Shown piece after piece: positions 1-7,754 of a stretch of 8,457 nucleotides of DNA. Both the position numbers and the translations under genes were made by a program. The notes under the pieces were generated by a model, which made no database searches, had not been told where the DNA came from, and saw only the letters and a program-made list of their open reading frames with translations. The stretch covers positions 1 through 8,457 of the forward strand of contig JAIRTK010000107.1 of assembly GCA_031254955.1 (NCBI GenBank), in the 5' to 3' direction. Within the stretch, counting starts at the first letter, position 1; each line of letters opens with the position of its first letter. The DNA is from Opitutaceae bacterium. Lineage in GTDB: Bacteria; Verrucomicrobiota; Verrucomicrobiia; Opitutales; Opitutaceae.

Positions 1-44
1 CAATTCCCCGTTAAGAAACAACCGGCAGGCACGTCATTTTTATC

Positions 45-3000
45 ATGGATATCCCCCGTCTCTTTCTCGTCGCTGTCTCAGTTTTCAGCCTTCAGCTTTC
101 CGCTTTTTGCGCCGCCGCCGACCGCGCCGCCGACTGGCGGGCGGTCGAAAAAGCAGAGGCGGGCCGCCTCCCCAAGGACGCTTCCGCCGCGCTTGACCGC
201 ATCATCACCTCCGCCTTGGCCGACCGGGCATGGCCCGAGGCGGTGAAAGCCGTTCTCCAAAAAATCCAGACCGACGCCTCCGTCGAGGACCGCCGCAGTC
301 AGGCCGCCCATGCCATCCGCGCCTTGGAAGCCTGGTGCGCCGATGCCCCGCCCGCCGCGCCCGACGGCAACGCCCGCCCCGCGCTTCCGCCCGAGATGCG
401 TCCGCTGCTCGAAGCCGCCCTCGCGAAAACCTGGTGGGCCTACTACCAGGCCAACCGCTGGCAACTCCTCCAGCGCACCCGCACCGCCGCCGCGCCGTCC
501 GACGATTTCCTCACGTGGGACGCCCCGCGCGTCCTCGCCGAGGCCGCGCGCCACTTCGACGCCGCGCTCGCCAACCCCGCCGCCCTCCAGCGCACGCCCG
601 TCGCCGCGCTCGAACCCCTGCTCGAAAAAGGCGCGCTCCCCGACACCTATCGCCCCACGCTCTACGATTTCCTCGTCCACGAAGCCATCGCCTTCCACAG
701 CGCCGGCGAGCAAGGCGTGCCCAAGCCCGCCGACCGCTTCGACCCCGACGCCGATTCCCCGCTCCTCGGCCCGCTGGAGGAATTTCTCGCGTGGCAACCC
801 GGCGCGGATGCCCCAGACGCCCCGCCCGCGAGCTTGGATGGCACGGGATCGAGTGGCACGGACGCCCCTTCCGTGCCTCCCGACCCGGTTCTCCGCGCCA
901 TCCAACTCTACCAGCAACTCCTCCGCTTCCACCAAGCCGACCCCGCCCCGCAACTCGCCCTCGCCGACGCCGACCTCGCGCGCCTCAACTGGGCCGCCAG
1001 CACCCTCGGCAACAACGACGACACCCGCGACCGCCACGCCGACGCCCTCCGCGCCTTCATTGACCGCTGGCAAACCGCCGCCATGCCCCTTGCCATCACC
1101 GCTTGCGCGCGCCTCGCCATGCTTCTTCAGGATACCGATCCCGATGCCGCGCACGCCGCGGCTACCCGAGGTCTCCACATTGATGCCCTCACCTCCGCTG
1201 CCGCGTCCCCGCCCGTCAACACCTGCCGCAACATCATCGCGCAGCTCGAAAACCCGTCGCTCGACAGCATCGCCACCGAAACCACTTGGCCCGCCCGCCC
1301 CGATGCCACCGGCCCCGTCATTACCCTTCGCTACCGCAACCAAACCCAAATCCACTTCCGCGCCATCCCCGCCGATTGGGAAACCTATCTCCAGAAAAAG
1401 CACAACCGCCCCGAAAACCTCTCCCGCGATGAGCGCGCCGAAATCCTCGCCCGCAAACCCGCCAAAATCTGGAGTGCTGTGCTGCCCGCCACGCCCGATT
1501 ACCGCTATCGCGACGAAAAACTCCCCGCCCCCCGCGATCTCACGCCCGGCTTCTATTTCATCGCAGCCAGCCTCGACGAAACCTTTTCCGACGACAACAA
1601 CATCCTCGCTTGGACGCCGGTCTGGGTCAGCACGCTCGCCATTGTCTGTGACAACACGCGCAACGGGCGCATCGCCGGCTACGTCGTTGATGCCGTCACG
1701 GGTGAACCCGTTGCCAATGTCACCGTGCGCGCATGGCATTCCACCAGAACCGGCGAGCGCACCCCCCTTGCCTCCGCGCTCACGGACGCCGACGGCTCGT
1801 TTGAGTTTGCCGATGCCGGCGCGTCTCCGCGCGAATACCGCAATCACGTCCTTCTCGCGACCGCGCCTGACGGCCAGGCTGTCGCCACTGGCGAACCGTT
1901 TCATATCGGCCAGCCCCTTGACCCGCCCCGTGCCGACAACCGGATTTTCTTTTTCACTGACCGCTCCATCTACCGCCCAGGCCAGACGATACAGTTCAAG
2001 GCCGTCCTCCTCCGCATCAATTCCGAGCGCGACAGCGGCAAACCTCTTTCCAATCGCCGCGTGACCGTCGTCCTCGACGATCCTAATGGCAAGGAAGCCG
2101 CCCGTGCCGAGCTTCGCACCAACGATTACGGCTCCATCACCGGCAGCTTCACCGTCCCCGTCGGACGCCTCACCGGACACTATCGCCTTTACACCACCAA
2201 TAAAAGCGAAGGCGGCACGTTCCTTCGCGTCGAGGAATACAAACGCCCCAAGTTCGAGGTTGCGCTTCCGCCCCCCGCCCCCGCGCCCAAGCTCAACGAC
2301 ACCGTCACGCTTACCGGCGCCGCCACCGCCTACACGGGCGCGCCCATCGACGGCGCCAAAGTCGCATGGCGTGTGCGCCGCCTCGTCCGCTGGCCCGCCT
2401 GGTGCTGGTGGTTTCGCCCCACGGCAACCGATCGCGAAATCGCGCACGGCACCGCCGTTACCGCCGCCGACGGCAAGTTCGCTATCACCTTCGCCGCGCT
2501 TCCCGACAAGGCTGCCGACCCGGAAAATGAACCCGTTTTCGACTACGCCGTCACCGCCGAAGTCACCGACACCGCCGGCGAGACACGCACCGCCAGCCGC
2601 GTCGTCTCCGTCGGCTACACCGCGCTCCGCGCCGATGTCACCGTCGAGGGCGACTGGCTCACCGAGCAAGCGCCTGTCACCTTCAAGCTCAAAACCGCCA
2701 CCCTCGACGATGCGCCCCAGTCCGCCACCGGCACCCTTGCCATCCACGCGCTCCAGCAACCCCGCGCCGTTCCGCAACCATTGCTTGATGACGAGCATCG
2801 CGTGTATTCATACACCCGCGCCCGCAACATCGCCTTGAACACCGGAAAGCCCGCGCCCGATGTCAACTCCCCCGATTCTCAGGATTGGCCAGTCGAATCC
2901 ACACCCGCTGCCACGCAAACTTTCACCACCGCCGCCGCCACCGGCCTCGCCGAACTCACCGTCACGCTTCCCGCCGGCATCTACCGCGCCATCGTCACCA

Positions 3001-6000
3001 CCACCGACCGTTTCGGCAAACCCGTCACCGCGCAAATCGACATCCGCGTCCTCGCGCCCGATGCCAAAACGCATCCGATAAAGGAGGCCCTTTCCCTTGC
3101 TGCCTCCGCTTGGACTGCGCAGCCTGGCGAAACCCTCACCGCCCTTTGGAGCGCCGGCTACGAAACCGCCCGCGCCCTCGTCAGCATCGAGCAAAACCAA
3201 AAAGTCCTCCGCCGTTTCTGGACAAACCCCGGCGTCACCCAGCAAAAAATTCCCATCGCCATCACCGAGTCCATGCGCGGTGGCATCACCCTGCGCGTCT
3301 TCCAAGTCCGCGACAACCGCCTCGTATCGCGCACCCAAAACATCGCCGTCCCTTGGGACAACAAACGTCTCAAAATCGCGTGGGAGCATTTCAACTCCAA
3401 ACTCGTCCCCGGCGGACGCGAGACATGGACGGCCAAAATCACCGGCCCCGACGCCACTCGCGCCGCCGCCGAGCTGACCGCCACCCTCTACGACGTCTCG
3501 CTCGACCAGTTTTATCCGCACACGTGGAGCGACCTCGCCGGCATCTTCCGTCAAAATCATGGTTACGCCTCGTGGACGGCGACGAACGAACTGCGCCCCT
3601 TCTCCTGCAAGGTGAGCAACACTCCTCTGTTGCATACCCCAGCGGGTGCCAATCCCACCCGTCGCCGTTGGGGTGACATCTTCAACTATTGGACGCCGCG
3701 TTACTTGGTCCTTTACCAAAATGGAGAGGATATTGTGGTGCTGAGTGCATTCTCGGTATCAGCGGCACCAGCAGCACGCCGTCAAAAAGTCGCCGCGCCC
3801 GCGCTCTCGGCACCATCGCAAGTCACCCTTGGCGGCGCAGTCGTTGCCTCGGACTCTTTTGACGGTATTGATAAGACCGGTGCAAATGCCGGGGAATATT
3901 CGAAACAAATGCCCGGTGTCTCACTTGACTTCGCGCAGCCCGGCGCCGCCAGCGCCCCCGACCTCTCCACCGTCACCGCCCGCAAAAACCTTCAGGAAAC
4001 CGCCTTCTTCTTCCCTCAACTCCTCGCCGATGCCGACGGCTCCGTGCGCATCGAATTCACCGTGCCCGAAGCGCTCACCCGCTGGAAATTCCTCGGCTTC
4101 GCGCACGACAAAAAACTCCGCTCCGCCGTGCTCGCCGACACCGCCGCCACCGCCAAGGACCTCATGGTGCAGCCCAACCCGCCCCGCTTCCTCCGCGAAG
4201 GCGACACCGTCGAGTTCACCGTCAAGCTCACCAACATGACCGACGCTCCCCAACGCGGCACCGCCCGGCTCACCTTCGCCGACGCCACCACGCTGGAGCC
4301 GGTGACACTCTCTTCCGGCGGGACGGCCCCCGTGTCGTCCGGCTTGGGCTTCGCTGCTCTTGGCACAACGGACACCACGGCGGGCGTCCCGCCGGCAACG
4401 CGCTCCTTCACCCTGCCCGCCCATTCCTCGACGACGCTTTCATGGCGCATCACCGTCCCCGACGGCCAAGGCTTCCTCACCTACAAAGCCGTCGCCAGCG
4501 CCACCTCCGTCAACGCCGCCACCTCCTCCACCACCTCCGCCGACGCCACCTCCTCCACCGCCACCGTCAGCGACGGCGAAGAAGGCTTTTTGCCCGTCCT
4601 CAGCCGCCGCCGGCTTGTCACCGAATCCATCGCGCTCCCCATCCGCGACGCCGGCACGCGCACCTTCCGCTTCGACAAACTCGCCGCCACCTCCGCCGAC
4701 GCGACGCTTCGCAACGAATCCCTCACCGTGCAAATGACCTCCAACCCCGCCTGGTATGCCGTGCTCGCGCTGCCCATGCTCATGGAGTTTCCGCACGAAT
4801 GCAGCGAGCAACTCTTCAACCGCTACTACGCCAACGCCCTCGCCGCGCACATCGCCAACTCCGACCCCAAGATCGCCCGCGTCTTCGAGCAATGGCGCAA
4901 CACTCCCGCAACCGACTCGCCGCTCCTGAAAAACGAAGACCTCAAATCCATACTCATCGAAGAAACCCCCTGGCTGCGCGCCGCCACCCGCGAAAGCGAA
5001 CGCCGCCGCGCCCTCGCCCTGCTCTTCGACACCAACCGCGCCGCCGCGCAGACCGACTCGCTCCTCCGCACCCTCGACGAACGCCAGCTCGCCGACGGCC
5101 TCTGGTCGTGGTTCCCCGGCGGCAACGGCAGCGACTACATCACCCGTTATCTCGTGGCCGGCTTCGCCCGCCTCCGGCATTTCGGCATCCCGCTCGACCG
5201 GCGCGCCGACGCCATGCTCGAGCGCGCCCTTTCCGCGCTCGACGCCCGGCTCGCCGAACGCCACGCAAAACTCCTCGCGCAAAAAAACTTCGACCCCGAA
5301 GCCCGCCACCTCGACCCCGCCGATGTCTTCCAACTCTACACACGCAGCTTCTTCGCCAAACAAATCCCCGTCCCCGCCGACGCCCGCGCCGCCTACGACT
5401 TCTTCGCCGCGCAGACCCGCGCCCATTGGCCGCGACTCCCGCGCCAGTCGCAAGGCCACGCCGCCCTGGCCCTCGCGCGTAGTGAAGATTCGGATACAGC
5501 CCTCGCCATCGTCGCCTCGCTCAGGCAGCGCGCCAAGACCGACCCCGAGCTTGGCATGTGGTGGGCCGACACCGACCGCGGCTGGTTCTGGTGGCAGGCC
5601 CCCATCGAGACGCAAGCGCTCATGATCGAAGTCTTCGACGAAGTCGCGCGCGCCCCCCAAGCCGTCGCCGATCTCCAACTCTGGCTGCTCAAACAAAAAC
5701 AAACCCAGGCATGGCCCAGCACCAAGGCCACCGCCGACGCCGTTTACGCCCTCCTCCTGCGCGGCGCCGACAAACTCGCCAGCGACGCCCTCGTGACCGT
5801 CACGCTCGGCGACGACTCGAATGTCACAGAATCCAGTGGCACGGCGCCGAGTGGCACGACGCCGGGTGGCACGGGCGCCCCGCCCGTGGACAGGAGCGCG
5901 GGCATTCCTGCCCGCGACATCGCGGACAAGCATGTCCGCGCCCCAGAAAACGTCATGAGCGCCCCGCCCGCGTCCGAAACCCAACACGACCGTCCCGCCC

Positions 6001-6635
6001 GTGCCACCCAACCATCCCGCGCCCCGCGCCCCGCCCGCGCCATCGCCCAAGCCGAGCCGGGCACCGGCTATTACAGCGAACGCATTCCCGGCGCCCTCGT
6101 CACCCCGGCGATGGGCGAAAAAATCACCGTCACGAAAACCGACGCCGGCCCCGCGTGGGGCAGTGTCACATGGCAGTATTTTCAGTCCATCGACAAAATC
6201 ACCCCGCACGAAGGCACGCCGCTCACGCTGAAAAAATCCATCTGGAAACAAACCCGCACCGCCGCCGGCCCCACGCTCGTCCCGTTGACCGCCGCCACGC
6301 TCAACCCCGGCGACACGCTGGTCGTCCGCCTTGAACTGCGCACCGACCGCGACATGGAGTTCGTGCACCTGAAAGACCAGCGCGGCAGCGGCACCGAGCC
6401 GGTCAACGTCCTCAGCGGCCACCGCTGGCGCAACGGCCTCGGGTATTACGAAAGCACCCGCGACACCGCCGCGCACTTCTTCATCGACCGGCTCCCGCGC
6501 GGCACGCATGTATTCGAATATCCGATACGCGTGCAACTTCGCGGCGCCTACGAAAGCGGCCTCGCCGAAATCCAGTGCATGTATGCCCCCGAATACAACA
6601 GCCACAGCGCCAGCACCGCCCTGACGGTGGAGTGA
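45..6635 (+). CDS. Secreted bacterial alpha-2-macroglobulin family protein (protease trap), 2196 aa
   Basis: This family traps proteases: cleavage of a bait segment exposes a thioester that captures the attacker, usually in the periplasm. Residues 1-25 look like a Sec signal peptide ending in Ala-Ala-Ala. Cys22 follows Phe21, so the lipobox is poor and a soluble protein is likelier than a lipoprotein. Visible regions are: a helical, repeat-like part (about 27-420); a first macroglobulin-like domain (424-540); a carboxypeptidase-regulatory-like domain (541-600); MG2 with FFFTDRSIYRPGQ (635-647) and EEYKRPKFEV (730-739); further beta domains; a bait-like variable segment (1228-1312); the A2M domain starting RKNLQETAFFFPQL (1313); thioester motif CSEQ (1586-1589); ADGLWSWFPGG (1683-1693) and WPSTKATADAVYALL (1890-1904) in the helical thioester domain; and a C-terminal domain with GLGYYESTRD. 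The start is chosen because the signal peptide follows it at once; only a weak, distant GGCAGG (24-29) precedes it. No pbpC lies alongside. Family assignment is firm; the substrate is unknown. Confidence 0.95.
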   Translation: MDIPRLFLVAVSVFSLQLSAFCAAADRAADWRAVEKAEAGRLPKDASAALDRIITSALADRAWPEAVKAVLQKIQTDASVEDRRSQAAHAIRALEAWCADAPPAAPDGNARPALPPEMRPLLEAALAKTWWAYYQANRWQLLQRTRTAAAPSDDFLTWDAPRVLAEAARHFDAALANPAALQRTPVAALEPLLEKGALPDTYRPTLYDFLVHEAIAFHSAGEQGVPKPADRFDPDADSPLLGPLEEFLAWQPGADAPDAPPASLDGTGSSGTDAPSVPPDPVLRAIQLYQQLLRFHQADPAPQLALADADLARLNWAASTLGNNDDTRDRHADALRAFIDRWQTAAMPLAITACARLAMLLQDTDPDAAHAAATRGLHIDALTSAAASPPVNTCRNIIAQLENPSLDSIATETTWPARPDATGPVITLRYRNQTQIHFRAIPADWETYLQKKHNRPENLSRDERAEILARKPAKIWSAVLPATPDYRYRDEKLPAPRDLTPGFYFIAASLDETFSDDNNILAWTPVWVSTLAIVCDNTRNGRIAGYVVDAVTGEPVANVTVRAWHSTRTGERTPLASALTDADGSFEFADAGASPREYRNHVLLATAPDGQAVATGEPFHIGQPLDPPRADNRIFFFTDRSIYRPGQTIQFKAVLLRINSERDSGKPLSNRRVTVVLDDPNGKEAARAELRTNDYGSITGSFTVPVGRLTGHYRLYTTNKSEGGTFLRVEEYKRPKFEVALPPPAPAPKLNDTVTLTGAATAYTGAPIDGAKVAWRVRRLVRWPAWCWWFRPTATDREIAHGTAVTAADGKFAITFAALPDKAADPENEPVFDYAVTAEVTDTAGETRTASRVVSVGYTALRADVTVEGDWLTEQAPVTFKLKTATLDDAPQSATGTLAIHALQQPRAVPQPLLDDEHRVYSYTRARNIALNTGKPAPDVNSPDSQDWPVESTPAATQTFTTAAATGLAELTVTLPAGIYRAIVTTTDRFGKPVTAQIDIRVLAPDAKTHPIKEALSLAASAWTAQPGETLTALWSAGYETARALVSIEQNQKVLRRFWTNPGVTQQKIPIAITESMRGGITLRVFQVRDNRLVSRTQNIAVPWDNKRLKIAWEHFNSKLVPGGRETWTAKITGPDATRAAAELTATLYDVSLDQFYPHTWSDLAGIFRQNHGYASWTATNELRPFSCKVSNTPLLHTPAGANPTRRRWGDIFNYWTPRYLVLYQNGEDIVVLSAFSVSAAPAARRQKVAAPALSAPSQVTLGGAVVASDSFDGIDKTGANAGEYSKQMPGVSLDFAQPGAASAPDLSTVTARKNLQETAFFFPQLLADADGSVRIEFTVPEALTRWKFLGFAHDKKLRSAVLADTAATAKDLMVQPNPPRFLREGDTVEFTVKLTNMTDAPQRGTARLTFADATTLEPVTLSSGGTAPVSSGLGFAALGTTDTTAGVPPATRSFTLPAHSSTTLSWRITVPDGQGFLTYKAVASATSVNAATSSTTSADATSSTATVSDGEEGFLPVLSRRRLVTESIALPIRDAGTRTFRFDKLAATSADATLRNESLTVQMTSNPAWYAVLALPMLMEFPHECSEQLFNRYYANALAAHIANSDPKIARVFEQWRNTPATDSPLLKNEDLKSILIEETPWLRAATRESERRRALALLFDTNRAAAQTDSLLRTLDERQLADGLWSWFPGGNGSDYITRYLVAGFARLRHFGIPLDRRADAMLERALSALDARLAERHAKLLAQKNFDPEARHLDPADVFQLYTRSFFAKQIPVPADARAAYDFFAAQTRAHWPRLPRQSQGHAALALARSEDSDTALAIVASLRQRAKTDPELGMWWADTDRGWFWWQAPIETQALMIEVFDEVARAPQAVADLQLWLLKQKQTQAWPSTKATADAVYALLLRGADKLASDALVTVTLGDDSNVTESSGTAPSGTTPGGTGAPPVDRSAGIPARDIADKHVRAPENVMSAPPASETQHDRPARATQPSRAPRPARAIAQAEPGTGYYSERIPGALVTPAMGEKITVTKTDAGPAWGSVTWQYFQSIDKITPHEGTPLTLKKSIWKQTRTAAGPTLVPLTAATLNPGDTLVVRLELRTDRDMEFVHLKDQRGSGTEPVNVLSGHRWRNGLGYYESTRDTAAHFFIDRLPRGTHVFEYPIRVQLRGAYESGLAEIQCMYAPEYNSHSASTALTVE
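839..877 (+). repeat. In-frame palindromic repeat inside the A2M gene (N-terminal copy)
   Basis: TGGCACGG occurs at 839 and again at 854, a 15-bp period. The second copy runs into a hairpin with stem ggcacgga/tccgtgcc (855-862 with 870-877) and a 7-base loop. It encodes a Gly/Ser/Thr/Pro-rich linker (about residues 263-278) inside the helical N-terminal region. The same layout recurs near 5835-5888 in this gene, which is why I treat it as a repeat element and not ordinary coding sequence. Confidence 0.6.
4378..4394 (+). repeat. In-frame GC-rich hairpin inside the A2M gene (A2M-domain copy)
   Basis: A perfect 7-bp stem, cggcggg (4378-4384) with cccgccg (4388-4394), closes a 3-base loop. It encodes TAGVPPA (residues 1445-1451) in a segment that seems longer than this part of related proteins, between the start of the A2M domain and the sequence FTLPAHSSTTLSW. 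The core resembles the hairpin at 5870-5888, but short GC-rich palindromes can arise by chance here, so membership of the same family is tentative. Confidence 0.4.
4497..4568 (+). other. Low-complexity Ser/Thr/Ala insertion in the A2M protein
   Basis: Residues 1485-1508 consist almost only of Ser, Thr and Ala with a few Val, Asn and Asp, encoded by repeated acctcc-like codons. The segment sits directly before DGEEGFLPVLSRRRLVTE, a conserved part of this family where relatives, as I recall them, have a short connection. It is probably a flexible linker grown by replication slippage. Confidence 0.5.
5835..5879 (+). repeat. Three 15-bp tandem repeats in frame in the A2M gene
   Basis: Units begin at 5835, 5850 and 5865 (agtggcacggcgccg, agtggcacgacgccg, ggtggcacgggcgcc). 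They encode the 5-residue repeats SGTAP, SGTTP and GGTGA. The 15-bp period keeps the frame. The third unit overlaps the first hairpin of the adjacent palindrome cluster. The encoded stretch lies between the thioester-domain end and the sequence GTGYYSERIPGA and is probably a disordered linker. Confidence 0.75.
5870..5940 (+). repeat. Cluster of three perfect 8-bp hairpins in frame in the A2M gene
   Basis: Three consecutive hairpins are present. The first pairs cacgggcg (5870-5877) with cgcccgtg (5881-5888). The second pairs cgcgggca (5897-5904) with tgcccgcg (5909-5916). The third pairs cgcggaca (5921-5928) with tgtccgcg (5933-5940). Loops are 3, 4 and 4 bases. They encode residues 1942-1966, a Pro/Ala/Gly/Asp-rich segment. 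Three perfect stems of equal length in 71 bases are far from random even in GC-rich DNA, so I read this as a composite palindromic element inserted in frame. Confidence 0.75.
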
Positions 6636-6651
6636 AAGGACTGCCGATTTC

Positions 6652-6705
6652 GGAATGCGAAATGCGGATTGCGGATTGCGGTCTACATTCCGCATTCCGC
6701 ATTCC
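6652..6705. terminator. Probable bidirectional terminator made of inverted 7-bp repeats
   Basis: The left arm 6652-6671 and right arm 6686-6705 are complementary at 18 of 20 positions around a 14-base loop. The left side is four 7-bp units (aatgcga, aatgcgg, attgcgg, attgcgg). The right side is three units (attccgc, attccgc, attccct), the last of which runs into the stop codon of the hydrolase gene. It lies 17 bases after the A2M stop, between convergent genes, where a shared terminator is expected. There is no clear T-run on either side, so the role is inferred from structure and position. Confidence 0.55.
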
Positions 6706-7485
6706 CTACACCCATATCCGCAGCCCGTCATGCGCCGGCTCCACGCCCGCGGGCAGGCCGCGACTCAGTTCCTCGTGGCCGGTCAGGTGGGTGAGATGCG
6801 TGAGCAAAGTCCGTGGCGCGCCGATTTCCCTGGAGACCTCCACCGCCTCGCCGATTGTCATGTGCGACGCGTGCGGCTCGGGGCGCAACCCGTCCAGCAC
6901 CGCCACGTCGGCGCCGCGCGCCAGTTCCACCGCCTCGCGCGGCACCGATTTGCAGTCGGTGTAATAAACGAATTTCCGCCCGCTGCTCCGCTCCGTGAAC
7001 ACCAACCCGAGCGTCTGGAGCGCGCCGTGCGGCAACGGCGCCGACTCGATGCTGCCCTGCTCCAGCTCCAGCCGTGCCGGCATTTTCCGCAAATCGAACG
7101 CCGCGTAACCGGGCGCCACCGGACGGCCGTTGAGCGTGTAAGGGTAAATCTCCCGCACGCGGGCAATGCCCTCCTCCGTCGAGTAAACGGTCAGCGCGTT
7201 TCCGCCCAGCAAGTCGCAAAAACGCCGCAAATCGTCCATGCCGAGGACATGGTCCGCGTGCCCGTGCGTGAGGATGAAGCAGTCCGCCCGCCGGATGTTT
7301 TCGCGCAGGCACTGGATGCGAAAGTCCTGCCCGGCGTCCACCTGCACGTGCAGCCCGTCCATGACCACGTGGATGCTGCAACGCGTGCGTTTGTCGCGCG
7401 GGTCGGGCGAGGTGCAGACCGCGCAGTCGCACGCGATCATGGGAACGCCCTGCGAGGTGCCGGTGCCGAGAAAAACCACTTCCAT
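6706..7485 (-). CDS. MBL-fold metallohydrolase, PhnP-like
   Basis: This 259-residue protein is a metallo-beta-lactamase-fold hydrolase of the group that includes PhnP (phosphoribosyl cyclic phosphodiesterase) and many uncharacterised relatives. The N-terminus MEVVFLGTGTSQGVP is typical. The dimetal motif is T-H74-G-H76-A-D78-H79, with further likely ligands H153, D177 and H230. PHASHMT (204-210) and LLTHLTH (227-233) match the C-terminal signature of the group. Cys19, Cys21 and Cys24 form a C-x-C-x2-C motif like that holding a structural zinc in PhnP. The frame stays open upstream to an ATG at 7665, but I chose the ATG at 7485 because the conserved fold begins there; the upstream part is low-quality, partly repeat-derived sequence. 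No strong Shine-Dalgarno precedes it. It has no signal peptide and should be cytoplasmic. No phn genes are visible, so a phosphonate role is not supported. Confidence 0.92.
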   Translation of the reverse strand: MEVVFLGTGTSQGVPMIACDCAVCTSPDPRDKRTRCSIHVVMDGLHVQVDAGQDFRIQCLRENIRRADCFILTHGHADHVLGMDDLRRFCDLLGGNALTVYSTEEGIARVREIYPYTLNGRPVAPGYAAFDLRKMPARLELEQGSIESAPLPHGALQTLGLVFTERSSGRKFVYYTDCKSVPREAVELARGADVAVLDGLRPEPHASHMTIGEAVEVSREIGAPRTLLTHLTHLTGHEELSRGLPAGVEPAHDGLRIWV

Positions 7486-7690
7486 AATCGCCCGCCACAC
7501 AATCACGCCGCGCATGCAAATGCAGGGGAATTTTTCACAAAAAATCGCCCCCTTGTTCGTTCTCATTCTCGTTTTCCTTCTCGTTCTCTCCACCGAAACC
7601 CCCGACCAAAAAAAAGCCGGACAATCCCCTTCCCGCCCCGCCTCCCTCCGAGCCATCCATTTCATGCGGGCCAGACGCCTTCATCCTCTC
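7486..7690. other. Upstream region of the hydrolase gene, no gene seen
   Basis: This stretch should contain the promoter and leader of the hydrolase gene on the minus strand. It holds purine-rich runs with repeated gaacgagaa-like words on the minus strand, an A8 run near 7608-7615, and one imperfect hairpin at 7525-7551. I could not find a convincing -35/-10 pair. Confidence 0.5.
7525..7551. promoter_or_regulatory. Imperfect hairpin in the hydrolase leader
   Basis: ggggaattttt (7525-7535) can pair with aaaaaatcgcccc (7539-7551) around a 3-base loop, with a small internal asymmetry. It lies about 40 bases upstream of the hydrolase start and could lie in its leader RNA. No function can be assigned; chance occurrence is possible. 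Confidence 0.25.
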
Positions 7691-7728
7691 CATCCAGCCA
7701 ATGCCCTCTCATCCAGCCAATGCGCCCG
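7691..7728. repeat. Two direct repeats with 19-bp period
   Basis: catccagccaatgc occurs at 7691-7704 and again at 7710-7723, exactly 19 bp apart. The same period is seen in the triplet at 7790-7846. The repeat lies just outside the inverted-arm element and may be part of the same larger dispersed sequence. Confidence 0.7.
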
Positions 7729-7754
7729 CAAGAGGACGGTAACGCATATCCGAA

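Noticed and set aside
78..2798. Very long open frame on the minus strand opposite the A2M gene
   Set aside because: It is a mirror of GC-rich third positions in the A2M frame; its product is Gly/Ala/Val-rich with no domain. The same holds for the 763-codon frame at 4440-6731.
7486..7665. N-terminal extension of the hydrolase to an ATG at 7665
   Set aside because: The extra 60 residues have no family similarity and the conserved MBL strand starts at the inner ATG (7485).
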